The notes under the pieces: generated by a model
Databases searched by the model: none
What the model saw: only the letters and a program-made list of their open reading frames with translations
Told to the model about the DNA's origin: nothing
Part shown: positions 35,870 through 44,936 of the stretch, in pieces
Position numbering within the stretch: the first letter of the stretch is position 1
Layout of the letters: each line of letters opens with the position of its first letter
NCBI RefSeq assembly: GCF_014303735.1
Contig: NZ_CP060296.1
Location: forward strand, 1,065,501 to 1,129,500
Origin: Variovorax sp. PAMC28562
Lineage (GTDB): Bacteria; Pseudomonadota; Gammaproteobacteria; Burkholderiales; Burkholderiaceae_C
Direction: 5' to 3'
Length of the DNA: 64,000 bases
Program-made: the position numbers and the translations under genes

Positions 35870-36346
35870 ATGCAAATCCAAAAAGACACCGTCGTCACCC
35901 TCCTCTACAAAGTCTTCGACGCCAAGGGGAAGCTCATCGAAGAAAGCAAAGACCCGATGGTCTATCTGCATGGCGGCTACGACAACACGCTGCCCAAGAT
36001 CGAAGAGGCGCTCGATGGCAAGGAGCCCGGCTACCAGGCCGTGCTGCAGCTGCAACCCGAAGACGCCTTCGGTATGCGCGATGAGACGCTGACACAAGCC
36101 ATCCCCAAGAGCGAATTTCCGCCGGGCGTGAAAGTCGGCGGCAAGCTGTCGGGCCGCACAGAAGATGGCACCGAGCACGTCTTCACAGTCATGAAGGTCA
36201 AGGGCGACAAGGTGCTGCTCGACGGCAACCATCCGTTGGCGGGCATGGAAGTGCGGTTCAACCTGAAGGTGATGGAAGTGCGCGCGGCGTTGCCGGTCGA
36301 GATCGAGCACCGGCATGTGCATGGGGCGCACGGTCACCATCATTGA
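35870..36346 (+). CDS. slyD: FKBP-type peptidyl-prolyl isomerase SlyD
   Basis: 158 residues. FKBP core interrupted by an insert-in-flap domain, as in SlyD: KDTVVTLLYKVFDAKGKLIE opens the core, LHGGYDNTLPKIEEALDGKE leads to the IF domain with QLQPEDAFGMRDE, and NHPLAGMEVRFNLKVMEVRA returns. SlyD catalyses proline isomerisation, has chaperone action and delivers nickel to hydrogenase. The metal-binding tail is short (HRHVHGAHGHHH) but rich in His. The next gene, convergent, also ends in a His-rich tail. Confidence 0.92.
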   Translation: MQIQKDTVVTLLYKVFDAKGKLIEESKDPMVYLHGGYDNTLPKIEEALDGKEPGYQAVLQLQPEDAFGMRDETLTQAIPKSEFPPGVKVGGKLSGRTEDGTEHVFTVMKVKGDKVLLDGNHPLAGMEVRFNLKVMEVRAALPVEIEHRHVHGAHGHHH

Positions 36347-36397
36347 GGTTTCCTGGCGAGCCGCAGCAATCACGGCTTCCCAGCTTTTCGTTGGGTC

Positions 36398-37528
36398 CTA
36401 GTGCGGATGCGCATGGTGCGCGTCGGGCACATGCGAGTGCGCATGGCGCAACGGCGTGTGCCAATGCGGATGGCTGTGGGCGCCGGGCGGCACCGGGTCT
36501 TCAGCGCTATCGTGCGAGTGATCGTGATGCCCATCGTCGTGCGTGTGCGCATGCTCATGGTCGAGCACCGCATGGTCATGTGTGTGCGCATGCGATTCGG
36601 CCAAGTGCAACGCCACGCCAGCGAGCATCAACGCGCCTCCGATCGCCATACCCCAACTCAAAGACCGATCACCCAGCGCCATCGCGAGCAGCGCGCCGAT
36701 GAAGGGCGCGAACGCGAACACCGAGCCCGTGCGTGCCGCCCCGAAAGCCCGCTGCGCCAGCAGATAGAGTCGCAAACTCAGACCATAGCCGCACGCGCCG
36801 ATGACAAGCAAAGCGACCGCAGCCGCCCAGCCCGGCAGCGACTCGCCGGCCACCACCGCGAGCAGCGCCGTGGCCCCGACACCGAGCAGCGATTTGCCGA
36901 GTACGACCTGGCCCGGGTCACGCTCGGCGAGCGCGCGCGACAGCGTGTTGTCGATGCCCCAAGCAGCCGTCGCAGCCAGCACCGCGAGCAGACCGAGCAA
37001 TTGCGTGCCGCCGCTCAAACCACGGTCGAGCACGAGCACGATGCCCCCGAGTAGCAGCAAGCCCATCGCGCTGGCGACACGGTGGTCCATCGACTCGCGG
37101 TAGAGCGCTCGCGCCAGCACTGCCGTGAACAACGCTTCGAGCGCGAGCATCAATGATGCGCTGGTGCCACTCGTGTGCTGCAGGCCCCATGCGAGCGCGA
37201 CGGGGCCGATGGCGGCACCGAAGATCGCCATCCATGCGAGTCGCTTCAAGTCAGTACGACGCAGCGCAGCTTCTTGCGTGGGCGGCCGTCGCAACCAAGC
37301 GCCCATGAGCGCCGCACCGCCATACAAAAGCGCCGCTGTCGTGAAGGCTCCGGCATGCGCGCCGGCCCGCTGGACCAGCGGCGTGCTGATGCCGAACAAC
37401 ACGGCGGCAAGCAAGGCCAGCAAGCCGCCTTTGAATGCGGGATGTGCAGCGTGGACGTCATGTGCAGGCTGCACGTTCAAATGATCGTGTTGACCGTCGT
37501 GTTGACCGTCGTGTGGATCGTGGCTCAT
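36398..37528 (-). CDS. EamA/DMT-family transporter with His-rich N- and C-termini
   Basis: 376 residues from ATG 37528 ([20 protein letters not shown]). About ten membrane helices in two EamA repeats. Both cytosolic ends are histidine-rich: the first 25 residues contain seven His, and the last 75 contain long HTHDH / [11 protein letters not shown] clusters, like those of zinc/nickel transporters. This suggests metal ions bind the termini or are the cargo, rare in the DMT family. Start overlaps the stop of the YnfA gene as ATGA. The open frame further upstream is antisense to nothing real and was not used. Confidence 0.88.
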   Translation of the reverse strand: MSHDPHDGQHDGQHDHLNVQPAHDVHAAHPAFKGGLLALLAAVLFGISTPLVQRAGAHAGAFTTAALLYGGAALMGAWLRRPPTQEAALRRTDLKRLAWMAIFGAAIGPVALAWGLQHTSGTSASLMLALEALFTAVLARALYRESMDHRVASAMGLLLLGGIVLVLDRGLSGGTQLLGLLAVLAATAAWGIDNTLSRALAERDPGQVVLGKSLLGVGATALLAVVAGESLPGWAAAVALLVIGACGYGLSLRLYLLAQRAFGAARTGSVFAFAPFIGALLAMALGDRSLSWGMAIGGALMLAGVALHLAESHAHTHDHAVLDHEHAHTHDDGHHDHSHDSAEDPVPPGAHSHPHWHTPLRHAHSHVPDAHHAHPH

Positions 37529-37854
37529 GGCGAGACCTGTGGCGGCTGAAAACTGATGATCGCCATGCCTGCCAACGCGACCGCGCTGCCAGCCCAGTCC
37601 CACGGCGTCGGCCGGATGCCGTCGACTGCCCAGAGCCACACGATGGCGACCCCGATGTACACACCACCATACGCCGCATACACGCGCCCGGCTGCCGCGC
37701 CATGCAACGTAAGCAACCATGCGAAGAGCGCCAGCGACAAGGCGGCAGGCACAAGCAGCCAGGCCGATTTATCTTGCTTCAACCAGAGCCAAGGCAGGTA
37801 GCAGCCGACGATTTCTGCCAGAGCGGTGGCGACGAAGAGCAAGAGGGTGCGCAT
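37525..37854 (-). CDS. ynfA: YnfA family membrane protein (UPF0060)
   Basis: 109 residues, the normal YnfA length, with four predicted membrane helices: [20 protein letters not shown], then [20 protein letters not shown], then [20 protein letters not shown], then [18 protein letters not shown]. The [11 protein letters not shown] stretch is the YnfA signature. It is an SMR-like small transporter, linked in other bacteria to efflux of toxic cations. ATGA overlap couples it to the His-rich DMT gene downstream, suggesting one transport function. Confidence 0.9.
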   Translation of the reverse strand: MRTLLLFVATALAEIVGCYLPWLWLKQDKSAWLLVPAALSLALFAWLLTLHGAAAGRVYAAYGGVYIGVAIVWLWAVDGIRPTPWDWAGSAVALAGMAIISFQPPQVSP

Positions 37855-37903
37855 GAACGCATTAAACCCGCGCCTGAGGTTTCAACGTCTCGACACCGGC
37901 ACA

Positions 37904-38629
37904 TCAGAGGTGTCGGTTGGCAGGCTGCAGCACCTGACCCTTCAACGTGACGTCTTTGCCAACGGGCGGCGCGCTGCGCGTCTCGACGGTGCGACGCGAG
38001 CCGTCGTCCATCCGCACGGTCACTTCGTAGCGCGTCAGCGTGTGCGTGCGGCGCTCGATGTGGTTGCCCAGAAATCCACCGCCGACCGCGCCCAGCACGG
38101 TGGCCGCAGTCCGCCCGCCGCCATGCCCGATCTGGTTGCCGACCACACCACCGACGACACCGCCCGCCACGGCGCCGACACCGCTGGTGGGCTGCTCGCT
38201 CTGCACGGTGCGGACCGATTCGACGTGCCCGCAGACGGTGCAGAGCGGGGGCGCGGGGGGCGCTGCGGCGAAGGCTACCGAAGGGGCGGCCTGCGGCGCC
38301 GCGCCCACCAACATCGGTACGCGCGAGGCTGACGGCGCGGACCCGGCGGGCCCGGGCGCCGCCGTCGCCGACGGGGGCGCAACTGGCAGCGGCGGCGGAA
38401 TGCCATCGTCAGGTGCGGGCTGCAGGCTCGCGAGATTGGCAGTGGCGGTGGTGGCAGCTGGCGTCGCCATCCTGGCAGCGTCGCCGGTGCCTTGCTTCAG
38501 CAATACACCGCCCATCGCAATGACGGCGACCGCCAATATTGCGATGGCGGCCCACAGTACGCGTGGGCCGCCAGGCGAAGTCGGAGTCGATGCGGGATTC
38601 GAGGACTCAAGGTTTCGATCGGAGTTCAT
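37904..38629 (-). CDS. Glycine-zipper 2TM domain membrane protein
   Basis: 241 residues: an N-terminal membrane anchor (VLWAAIAILAVAVIAMGGVL), a long Ala/Pro linker, a CTVCGHVESVRTVQSE pair of cysteines, and then a glycine-zipper 2TM domain (VGAVAGGVVGGVVGNQIGHG and VLGAVGGGFLGNHIE). The glycine-zipper fold is shared with SlyB-type outer-membrane lipoproteins. The C-terminal strands (YEVTVRMDDGSRRTVETR) are typical of the family. Its ATG overlaps the stop of the protease gene. Confidence 0.88.
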   Translation of the reverse strand: MNSDRNLESSNPASTPTSPGGPRVLWAAIAILAVAVIAMGGVLLKQGTGDAARMATPAATTATANLASLQPAPDDGIPPPLPVAPPSATAAPGPAGSAPSASRVPMLVGAAPQAAPSVAFAAAPPAPPLCTVCGHVESVRTVQSEQPTSGVGAVAGGVVGGVVGNQIGHGGGRTAATVLGAVGGGFLGNHIERRTHTLTRYEVTVRMDDGSRRTVETRSAPPVGKDVTLKGQVLQPANRHL

Positions 38630-39417
38630 TTCCCCAATTTAGTGCTGCCCGCGGCTCCGTCAATAGGAGGCGACGCCGTCTGAAGTCCGGCAGGCACATC
38701 GGCCGTCAAGGTCAGCAGGATGTCGGCGTACCAGGCGCAGTTGAGCCCCAGCGATTCGTCGAGTACCAGATCGCGCGTGCCCATGTCCATGCGCGCCGAG
38801 TGCACGCCCAGCAACTTCCAGGGCAGCTTGGGATCACCGCCCGGCGCGCGCATGACGACCGGCGCACCGCTGGTGCCGCGGTGCGTGCGCGCATCGGTCA
38901 AGAAGAAGCCCTGGCCCTGGAAACGGATGCCGAACGACGATGCGATGACAGCGTGTCGTACCACCGGGAGGTGATAGACGACGTCGTGAAAGCCCAGCGG
39001 GTAGCCAACGACCAGCAGTGCGCTGCCGACCTCGACCTCGTCGAGCGTGCTTTGCAGGTGTTGGGTCGTGAAGCACTGGATCGCGACCGAGGGCGGCAGC
39101 AGCGCGCGGTCGATCTCGATCGCCGCCACGTCGATCTCACCGCCCGGGTCGCTGCCCTGGCGCCACACGCTCTTGCCGTCTTTGTAGAGCCAGAGCGTGA
39201 GCTGGGTCGACAGCGTGAGGTTGACCGCGTCGGTGTGCAGCTCGATGTCGATGCGGTTGGGAAAGTGCTTGGTCGGCGTGTCGATGACGACATGCCGGCT
39301 GGTCACGAAAAAGAGCTTGTCGTCGCGCTCGAAGAAGAAGCCGCTGGCCCCGGTCATCAACTTGTCTCCGTCATAGGTGGAGACGCGGGCGGTAGTGAGC
39401 AGGATGGGTTCGGCCAT
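38626..39417 (-). CDS. Trypsin-like serine protease domain protein
   Basis: 263 residues, no signal peptide, so probably cytoplasmic. The chymotrypsin-fold triad is intact: His in KLFFVTSRHVVIDTP, Asp in GEIDVAAIEIDRALLPP and Ser in RGTSGAPVVMRAPGG. The S1 family has such short cytosolic members, usually called hypothetical trypsin-like peptidases. It overlaps the glycine-zipper gene by ATGA. No substrate or partner can be inferred. Confidence 0.8.
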   Translation of the reverse strand: MAEPILLTTARVSTYDGDKLMTGASGFFFERDDKLFFVTSRHVVIDTPTKHFPNRIDIELHTDAVNLTLSTQLTLWLYKDGKSVWRQGSDPGGEIDVAAIEIDRALLPPSVAIQCFTTQHLQSTLDEVEVGSALLVVGYPLGFHDVVYHLPVVRHAVIASSFGIRFQGQGFFLTDARTHRGTSGAPVVMRAPGGDPKLPWKLLGVHSARMDMGTRDLVLDESLGLNCAWYADILLTLTADVPAGLQTASPPIDGAAGSTKLGK

Positions 39418-39450
39418 TCCGCTTTGTACAGGAACGAACTGTCGGCGTCG

Positions 39451-40638
39451 TTACGCTCGGGCGCCCCGCCCGCGCGCGTGCTCGCGCTGGCCCTTGCTTC
39501 GCAACTTGCGATCGCTTTTGAGCTGCCGCTTTTGCCAACGCCCGACCGCGGCGCTGACCGCCGTGGCCACCGCCAGCAGCACGACTTTGCGTGCCAGCGT
39601 GGCGACGGCGAGGTTGATGCGCTGGTCGACCTCCCGGTTTGCCTTGGCAGCGCGGGCCAGGTCGGCGGGCTCTGCAGCGGTGTCCATGTCCATATTCGAC
39701 TTTGCCTTCGCACCCGGTGCGGCGTGAAGGTCCGTCCCTGCATCCGACGTGGCCGCCGCGACCTTGGTCGCCATCACCGCTTTGGCACCGGCGACCGAGC
39801 CATGCTCGTCGGCGTACACCTTGGTGAACTCCGCGCCCAGCAAAAAGATCTGCGCTGCGTAGTAGACCCACGCCAGAAGCACGACCAGCGACCCCGCCGC
39901 CGCGAAAGACTCGTTGACACCGCTCTTGCCCAAATAGATGCCGATGGCGATCTTGCCGATCTCGAAGAGCACCGCGGTAACGATGGCGCCAATCCACACG
40001 TCGTGCCAGCGGATCGGCACGGTCGGCATGAACTTGAAGATCATCGCGAACAGGACCGTCGTGATGCCGATCGACACCAGCACATTCACGCCCTGCAGCA
40101 GCAGCTCCCAGCCCGGCAGCAGGCCGGAAGTCCAGCTGCCGAAAGCCGCGACGCCGGCGCTCACGACCAACGACACCATGAGCAAAAACGCCAGCCCCAG
40201 GATGAGCCCGAACGACAGCACCCGCGCGCGCAGGATGCCCCAGACGCCGGTCGGTTTTTCTTTCTCGGGCACATGCCAGATGCGATCGAGCGCGCTCTGC
40301 AGTTCGGCGAAGACCGTGGTGGCGCCGATGATCAGCACCACGATGCTGATGCTGCCGGCGATGAGCCCGCGCGAAGGCGAACTCGCGCTCTTGATGAGCC
40401 CCTGGACAGCAGTCGCGCCGTCCTGCCCGATAAGCCCCGACAACTGCGCCGCGATTTGCCCCTGCACCGCCTCCTGCCCGAACAACGCGCCTGCAATGGC
40501 GATGACGATGACCAGCAACGGCGCCAGCGAAAACATCGTGTAGTACGAAATGGCCGCGCCCATGCTTGGCGCGAAGTCGTCCACCCAGGCCGTGACAGCC
40601 TTGCGGCAAAGGTCGAACAGGTGCTTTGGTTTAATCAT
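39451..40638 (-). CDS. YihY/virulence factor BrkB family membrane protein
   Basis: 395 residues from ATG 40638, preceded by GGAGGGGAAAAAC, a strong ribosome-binding site. Six or more membrane helices in the YihY pattern: APSMGAAISYYTMFSLAPLL, then LIAGSISIVVLIIGATTVFA with DRIWHVP, and SLVVLLAWVYYAAQIFLLGA near the end. The C-terminal 110 residues are soluble and basic (AKANREVDQRINLAVATLAR). The family was called RNase BN by mistake; the true function is unknown. It stands 33 bp upstream of the serine-protease gene, same strand. Confidence 0.88.
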   Translation of the reverse strand: MIKPKHLFDLCRKAVTAWVDDFAPSMGAAISYYTMFSLAPLLVIVIAIAGALFGQEAVQGQIAAQLSGLIGQDGATAVQGLIKSASSPSRGLIAGSISIVVLIIGATTVFAELQSALDRIWHVPEKEKPTGVWGILRARVLSFGLILGLAFLLMVSLVVSAGVAAFGSWTSGLLPGWELLLQGVNVLVSIGITTVLFAMIFKFMPTVPIRWHDVWIGAIVTAVLFEIGKIAIGIYLGKSGVNESFAAAGSLVVLLAWVYYAAQIFLLGAEFTKVYADEHGSVAGAKAVMATKVAAATSDAGTDLHAAPGAKAKSNMDMDTAAEPADLARAAKANREVDQRINLAVATLARKVVLLAVATAVSAAVGRWQKRQLKSDRKLRSKGQREHARGRGARA

Positions 40639-40846
40639 GTTTTTCCCCTCCAGGAACCGCACGACTATGCGCACCTGCGTTGGAAGATTCATGCGCCAAA
40701 GCTGCGAAGCGAAGTAGGCGAAATTCGATACGCGCAACCACAGTGGCGCGCATCGTTCCATCGGTGAGCCGCTGCGTCTTGCCCCGGCGCCCTTTCATCG
40801 CAGGCGGATGGCCTCATATTCGAGTGACCAAATGAAGGAATCCGCC

Positions 40847-41923
40847 ATGTCTGCGATGCCCGCCGCTCTCGCCCATCCCATCGTCTCGGTCCAGCCGCTC
40901 GGCTTCCCGTGGCAGACGATCGACCCGTTTTTGTTCTGCGTCTATCACGACGATGCGTACCCGCAGGCCAACGCCGCCATGGGCCCCGACGCGCCGCTCG
41001 AAGGCCGCGAGCTGGGCCACGACTTCAGCCGCAAGGACGGCTGGAGCATGTACCACGGCAACCCGGTGCCGGGTTTTCCGGGGCACCCGCACCGCGGCTT
41101 CGAGACGGTGACCATCGTGCGCAAGGGCCTGATCGACCACTCCGATTCGCTGGGCGCCACCGCGCGCTTCGGCGGCGGCGACGTGCAGTGGCTCACGGCC
41201 GGCAAGGGCATCGTGCATTCGGAGATGTTCCCGCTGCTCGACTCCACTGCGGCCAATCCGTTGGAGCTGTTCCAGATCTGGCTCAACCTGCCGGCGCGCA
41301 ACAAGATGGTGGCGCCGCACTTCACCATGTTCTGGTCGGAAGACATTCCGCGCTTTACCGTGACCGATGCCGATGGCCGCAGCACAGAGGTGGCGAGCAT
41401 CGCGGGCCGCATCGGCCCGGTCGAAGGCGCGCCTGGTGAAGGCGGGCCGCTGGCGCCGCCGCCGGATTCATGGGCCTCGCAACCCGACGCCGATCTGGCG
41501 ATCTGGACGTTGAAGATGCAGCCCGGCGCCCGCTGGACGCTGCCAGCCGCGCGCGGCGATGGAACGCGCCGCATGCTGTATTTCTTCAAGGGTGCGTCGG
41601 TGTCGGTGGCCGGCCAGGCCGTGGACAACCACGCGGCGATCGAGCTGCGCGGCGATGCGTCGGTCGAGCTGGTCAACGCTGGTGATGACGTGGCCGAATT
41701 CCTCGTGATGCAGGGTCGCCCGATCGGCGAGGCGGTCGTTCAGTACGGCCCGTTCGTCATGAACACGCAGGCCGAGATTGCGCAGACGATGCAGGATTAC
41801 CGCCGCACCCAGTTCGGCGGCTGGCCGTGGAAGGACGACGCGCCGGTGCACGGCCGCGACCCGGCGCGCTTTGCGAAGCACCCGGGCGGGCGCCAGGAAC
41901 GGCCGGCGCCTCGTGTCCAATAG
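40847..41923 (+). CDS. Pirin family protein
   Basis: 358 residues from ATG 40847, which has GAAGGAA in front; the open frame begins earlier at 40808. Bicupin: metal ligands are in GFPGHPHRGFETVTIVRKGL and WLTAGKGIVHSEMFPLLDST. The C-terminal half is a second, degenerate cupin. Pirins bind iron and some act as quercetinases or redox-dependent cofactors. slyX starts four bases after its stop and is likely co-transcribed. Confidence 0.92.
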   Translation: MSAMPAALAHPIVSVQPLGFPWQTIDPFLFCVYHDDAYPQANAAMGPDAPLEGRELGHDFSRKDGWSMYHGNPVPGFPGHPHRGFETVTIVRKGLIDHSDSLGATARFGGGDVQWLTAGKGIVHSEMFPLLDSTAANPLELFQIWLNLPARNKMVAPHFTMFWSEDIPRFTVTDADGRSTEVASIAGRIGPVEGAPGEGGPLAPPPDSWASQPDADLAIWTLKMQPGARWTLPAARGDGTRRMLYFFKGASVSVAGQAVDNHAAIELRGDASVELVNAGDDVAEFLVMQGRPIGEAVVQYGPFVMNTQAEIAQTMQDYRRTQFGGWPWKDDAPVHGRDPARFAKHPGGRQERPAPRVQ

Positions 41924-41927
41924 CGGC

Positions 41928-42143
41928 ATGGACGCCACGCAAGACATCGACCGCCGCCTCGAGGCCCTGGAAATCAAAGTGAGCTACACCGAAGACCTGC
42001 TGGAGCAGCTGAACATAACGATCTACCGGCAGCAGCAGCGGATCGACGGCCTGCTGCATCAGCTGGCCGAATTGCGCCAGCAAACGCCCGAAGACGCGGC
42101 AGGCCATCGCAGCGCGCGCGACGAATTGCCGCCACACTACTGA
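41928..42143 (+). CDS. slyX: SlyX family protein
   Basis: 71 residues: a coiled-coil start RRLEALEIKVSYTEDLLEQL, then ITIYRQQQRIDGLLHQLAEL, which is the SlyX signature, and a short acidic/basic tail. SlyX is a conserved small protein of unknown function, often near slyD in enterobacteria, but here next to a pirin gene and distant from slyD. It overlaps no neighbour; four bases separate it from the pirin stop. Confidence 0.9.
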   Translation: MDATQDIDRRLEALEIKVSYTEDLLEQLNITIYRQQQRIDGLLHQLAELRQQTPEDAAGHRSARDELPPHY

Positions 42144-42169
42144 TCGATGCTTTTCACGGACCTTCCAGC

Positions 42170-42685
42170 ATGACCGACAAAACGACCGCCCGCTCCGCCA
42201 ACGAAGTCGCGCGCATTGCCGAGCTCAAACGGATGGCCATCCTGGACACCGACGAAGAGAAGGCTTACGACGACATCACGCGCATGGCAGCCAGCATGTG
42301 CGGTACGCCGATTGCCCTGATTTCGCTGACTGACAGACACCGTCAATGGTTCAAGTCCCGCGTGGGGGTGCAGATGACCGAGGCGCCCCGCGAATCCTCG
42401 TTCTGCGCGCATGCCCTCGAGACGCCGACCGAGCCGTTCGTGGTGCAGGACGCTTCAAAAGACCATCGCTTCAAAGCCAACCCGCTTGTCACCGGCGACC
42501 CGAATATTCGCTTTTACGCCGGCGCACCGCTGGTAACTTCGAGCGGCCAGGCATTGGGCGCCGTGTGCGTTCTGGACAGTGAGCCGCGCGACATCACGCC
42601 AGAGCAAATGGAACAGCTGCAATTTCTCGCCCAACAGGTGATTACGCTGATGGAAAGCCGCTTGTCCGGGCCGACGGCTGGCTGA
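42170..42685 (+). CDS. GAF-domain protein
   Basis: 171 residues with one GAF domain (about 25-160): RIAELKRMAILDTDEEKAYD, TRMAASMCGTPIALISLTDR, ESSFCAHALETPTEPFVVQD and NIRFYAGAPLVTSSGQALGA, a pattern found in the N-termini of many diguanylate cyclases and kinases. Here no enzymatic domain follows. It lies 26 bp after slyX in the same direction. It may act as a ligand or redox sensor for a partner protein. Confidence 0.85.
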   Translation: MTDKTTARSANEVARIAELKRMAILDTDEEKAYDDITRMAASMCGTPIALISLTDRHRQWFKSRVGVQMTEAPRESSFCAHALETPTEPFVVQDASKDHRFKANPLVTGDPNIRFYAGAPLVTSSGQALGAVCVLDSEPRDITPEQMEQLQFLAQQVITLMESRLSGPTAG

Positions 42686-42697
42686 GACAACGACGCG

Positions 42698-44014
42698 TCA
42701 GGTAAAAACCGACACGACCAGCCAGGCGTTGGCGACGCTGATGGTCCCAAAAAGCGCCCAAGCCGTCGTTTTGAGCACTGGCCCATTGGCGAATTTTCCC
42801 ATCAGTGCATGGTCGCTGGTGAGGCGGATCAGCGGCCAGATCGCGAAGGGCAGCTGAAAGCTCAGCACCACCTGGCTCAACACCAGCATCTTGCCGACGC
42901 CGCTTTCGCCGAACCACCAGACGCCGATGAAGGCCGGCACCAGCGCCAGCCCGCGCGTAATAAGGCGGCGCTGCCAGCACGGGATCTTCAGGTCGAGGAA
43001 GCCTTCCATGATGATCTGGCCAGCGATGGTGCCGGTGAAGGTCGAGCTTTGCCCCGATGCCAGCAACGCCACGCCGAACAGCGTCGCGGCCAGTGCGCTG
43101 CCGACGACCGGTTCGAGCAGCCGGTAGGCGTCGCCGATGTCGCTCACGTCGCGATGGCCATTGCTGTTGAAGGCACTGGCCGCCAGCACCATGATGGCCG
43201 CGTTGACCAACAGCGCGAGCGACAACGACACTACCGCATCGATGGTGCAGAAGCGCACCGCCTCGCGACGACCGGCCTCGTCGCGTGCCGACAGCCGTGT
43301 CTGCACGATCGACGAATGAAGGTACAGGTTGTGCGGCATCACCGTGGCGCCGACGATGCCGATCGCCAGGTACAACGCACCCGGTTGCTGCAAGCGTTCG
43401 AAGCTCGGCACGAAACCCATCGCCACCCCGAACCAGTTGGGTTGCGACATCGCCAGCTCGACCGCAAAGCAACCCGCGATGGTCACGACCAGCCCGAGCA
43501 CGATCGCTTCGACACGACGGAATCCTGCCCCCTGCAAACCGAGCACCAACAACGTATCGAAGGCCGTGATGGCGATGCCGACCGGGATCGACACGCCGAA
43601 CAACAGGTGCAATGCCAGCGCACTGCCGAGCACTTCGGCCAGGTCGCAAGCGACGATGGCGAGCTCGGCGCCGAGCCACAGGAAGCGGTTGACGGCCGGT
43701 GAGTAGCGCTCGCGACAGGCACGCGCCAGGTCTATCTGCGCGACCACGCCCAGCCGAACGCACAGCGTCTGCAGCAACATGGCCGTGAGGCTTGCGAGCA
43801 GTACGACGAATAGCAGCCCGTAGCCGAACTTGGAGCCGGCCTCGATGTCGGTCGCCCAGTTGCCCGGGTCCATGTAGCCAACCGACACCAGCAGGCCCGG
43901 ACCGGCGTAGCGCAGCAGTTTCTTGAAGAACGGCAGACCCGGATCGACGGCGACGCTGCCTTTGACTTCAGAAGGGCAAAACGGCGCGGTGGCGGTACGG
44001 GGAAGCGAAAACAT
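42698..44014 (-). CDS. mntH: Nramp family divalent metal transporter (manganese)
   Basis: 438 residues from ATG 44014 (MFSLPRTATAPFCPSEVKGS); the longer open frame reaches back into another gene. Eleven membrane helices. The metal-binding signature of transmembrane segment 1 is YMDPGNWATDIEAGSKFGYG (DPGN, with Asp and Asn ligands) and segment 6 reads ATVMPHNLYLHSSIVQTR (MPH motif). Nramp proteins import Mn2+, Fe2+ and related ions with protons. No MntR or Fur site was recognised upstream by eye. A small membrane-protein gene lies immediately before it. Confidence 0.93.
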   Translation of the reverse strand: MFSLPRTATAPFCPSEVKGSVAVDPGLPFFKKLLRYAGPGLLVSVGYMDPGNWATDIEAGSKFGYGLLFVVLLASLTAMLLQTLCVRLGVVAQIDLARACRERYSPAVNRFLWLGAELAIVACDLAEVLGSALALHLLFGVSIPVGIAITAFDTLLVLGLQGAGFRRVEAIVLGLVVTIAGCFAVELAMSQPNWFGVAMGFVPSFERLQQPGALYLAIGIVGATVMPHNLYLHSSIVQTRLSARDEAGRREAVRFCTIDAVVSLSLALLVNAAIMVLAASAFNSNGHRDVSDIGDAYRLLEPVVGSALAATLFGVALLASGQSSTFTGTIAGQIIMEGFLDLKIPCWQRRLITRGLALVPAFIGVWWFGESGVGKMLVLSQVVLSFQLPFAIWPLIRLTSDHALMGKFANGPVLKTTAWALFGTISVANAWLVVSVFT

Positions 44015-44069
44015 GGCGGGATGATAGGGGCCGCACAAAAGCCGCGTTTCTGCCCGCGTTTCCGGTCGG

Positions 44070-44303
44070 TCAGCGTGCAGCGACCACGCGACAGGCGTCC
44101 CTGGTTCGGGGCGACGCCGTCTCCAGGCATCGTGCCTCGGCCACCCGGGCAGCAGCTTCGGCCACATTGCGTTCTTGCGCCGAATCGACCTGTGACTGGG
44201 CCAGCCAGCGCACCAGAAAGACCTGGACGACGAGCACGCCGAGCAGCGCGCCCACCAGCGTGGAGCGCCATTTCCCGGCACGGTGCGAATTTTTCTTGGT
44301 CAT
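44070..44303 (-). CDS. Small hypothetical membrane protein
   Basis: 77 residues from ATG 44303, with GGGAGGG eight bases upstream; the ORF could extend to 44417 but that part lacks a ribosome-binding site. One membrane helix (LVGALLGVLVVQVFLVRWLA) and a soluble periplasmic or cytosolic tail with two cysteines near the end (ARCLETASPRTRDACRVVAA). It precedes mntH by 55 bp in the same direction. Function unknown. Confidence 0.6.
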   Translation of the reverse strand: MTKKNSHRAGKWRSTLVGALLGVLVVQVFLVRWLAQSQVDSAQERNVAEAAARVAEARCLETASPRTRDACRVVAAR

Positions 44304-44519
44304 TTCTTGGCCCTCCCTTGCGCGACTCGACTCATAGAACAGCCGCACCTGCAGCCATCCGCCCGCAGTGCGCGTGACAGAGCGCTTTGTGGGGAGGTCG
44401 ATTGTCAGTGCCGACAAATCGGGCCGAGCGGCATTGCTTCACGAATTTTTGGATTCGCGTTTAGATTCAGCCCCGACACAACACCTTCGACAACAACCAT
44501 CCAACCGAGACCTTTCCTC

Positions 44520-44828
44520 ATGATCAACGTCATCGCCATCATCGTCACCAAGCCCGGCCTGCGCGCCCAGGTGCTCGAACTTGCCGCCGCCAACCGACCT
44601 GCCGTGCTGGCCGAGGCCGGCTGCATCGAGTACGCCGCGGCCATCGACGCAGCCGGCTTGCCGACTTCGAAGGCCACCTTCGGACCCGACACCTTCGTGG
44701 TGATCGAGAAGTGGGAGAGCCTGGCCGCATTGCAGGCGCACGCCGTCGCGCCGCACATGGTCGCCTATGGTGCGAAGACCAAGGACATGCTGGCCAGCCG
44801 GATGATCCACGTACTCGATCCGGTTTGA
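44520..44828 (+). CDS. Antibiotic biosynthesis monooxygenase (ABM) domain protein
   Basis: 102 residues starting at ATG 44520 (MINVIAIIVTKPGLRAQVLE). Small ferredoxin-like alpha+beta barrel: INVIAIIVTKPGLRAQVLEL, FVVIEKWESLAALQAHAVAP and the C-terminal DMLASRMIHVLDP. YgiN-type members are quinol monooxygenases or act on small phenolics; others have no known activity. It stands 108 bp before the RcoM gene and is not obviously part of the cox system. Its leader shows no ribosome-binding site stronger than CCTC. Confidence 0.75.
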   Translation: MINVIAIIVTKPGLRAQVLELAAANRPAVLAEAGCIEYAAAIDAAGLPTSKATFGPDTFVVIEKWESLAALQAHAVAPHMVAYGAKTKDMLASRMIHVLDPV

Positions 44829-44936
44829 CGGACGCGGGCCGAGCCCGTTTCCCCCCAGCAGGCGCGGCAGCGAAATCAGTGCTTCAATCGCGCTCCAGGG
44901 CGAGGATCACTAAAAAAAAGCGCACCGGAGACACCC

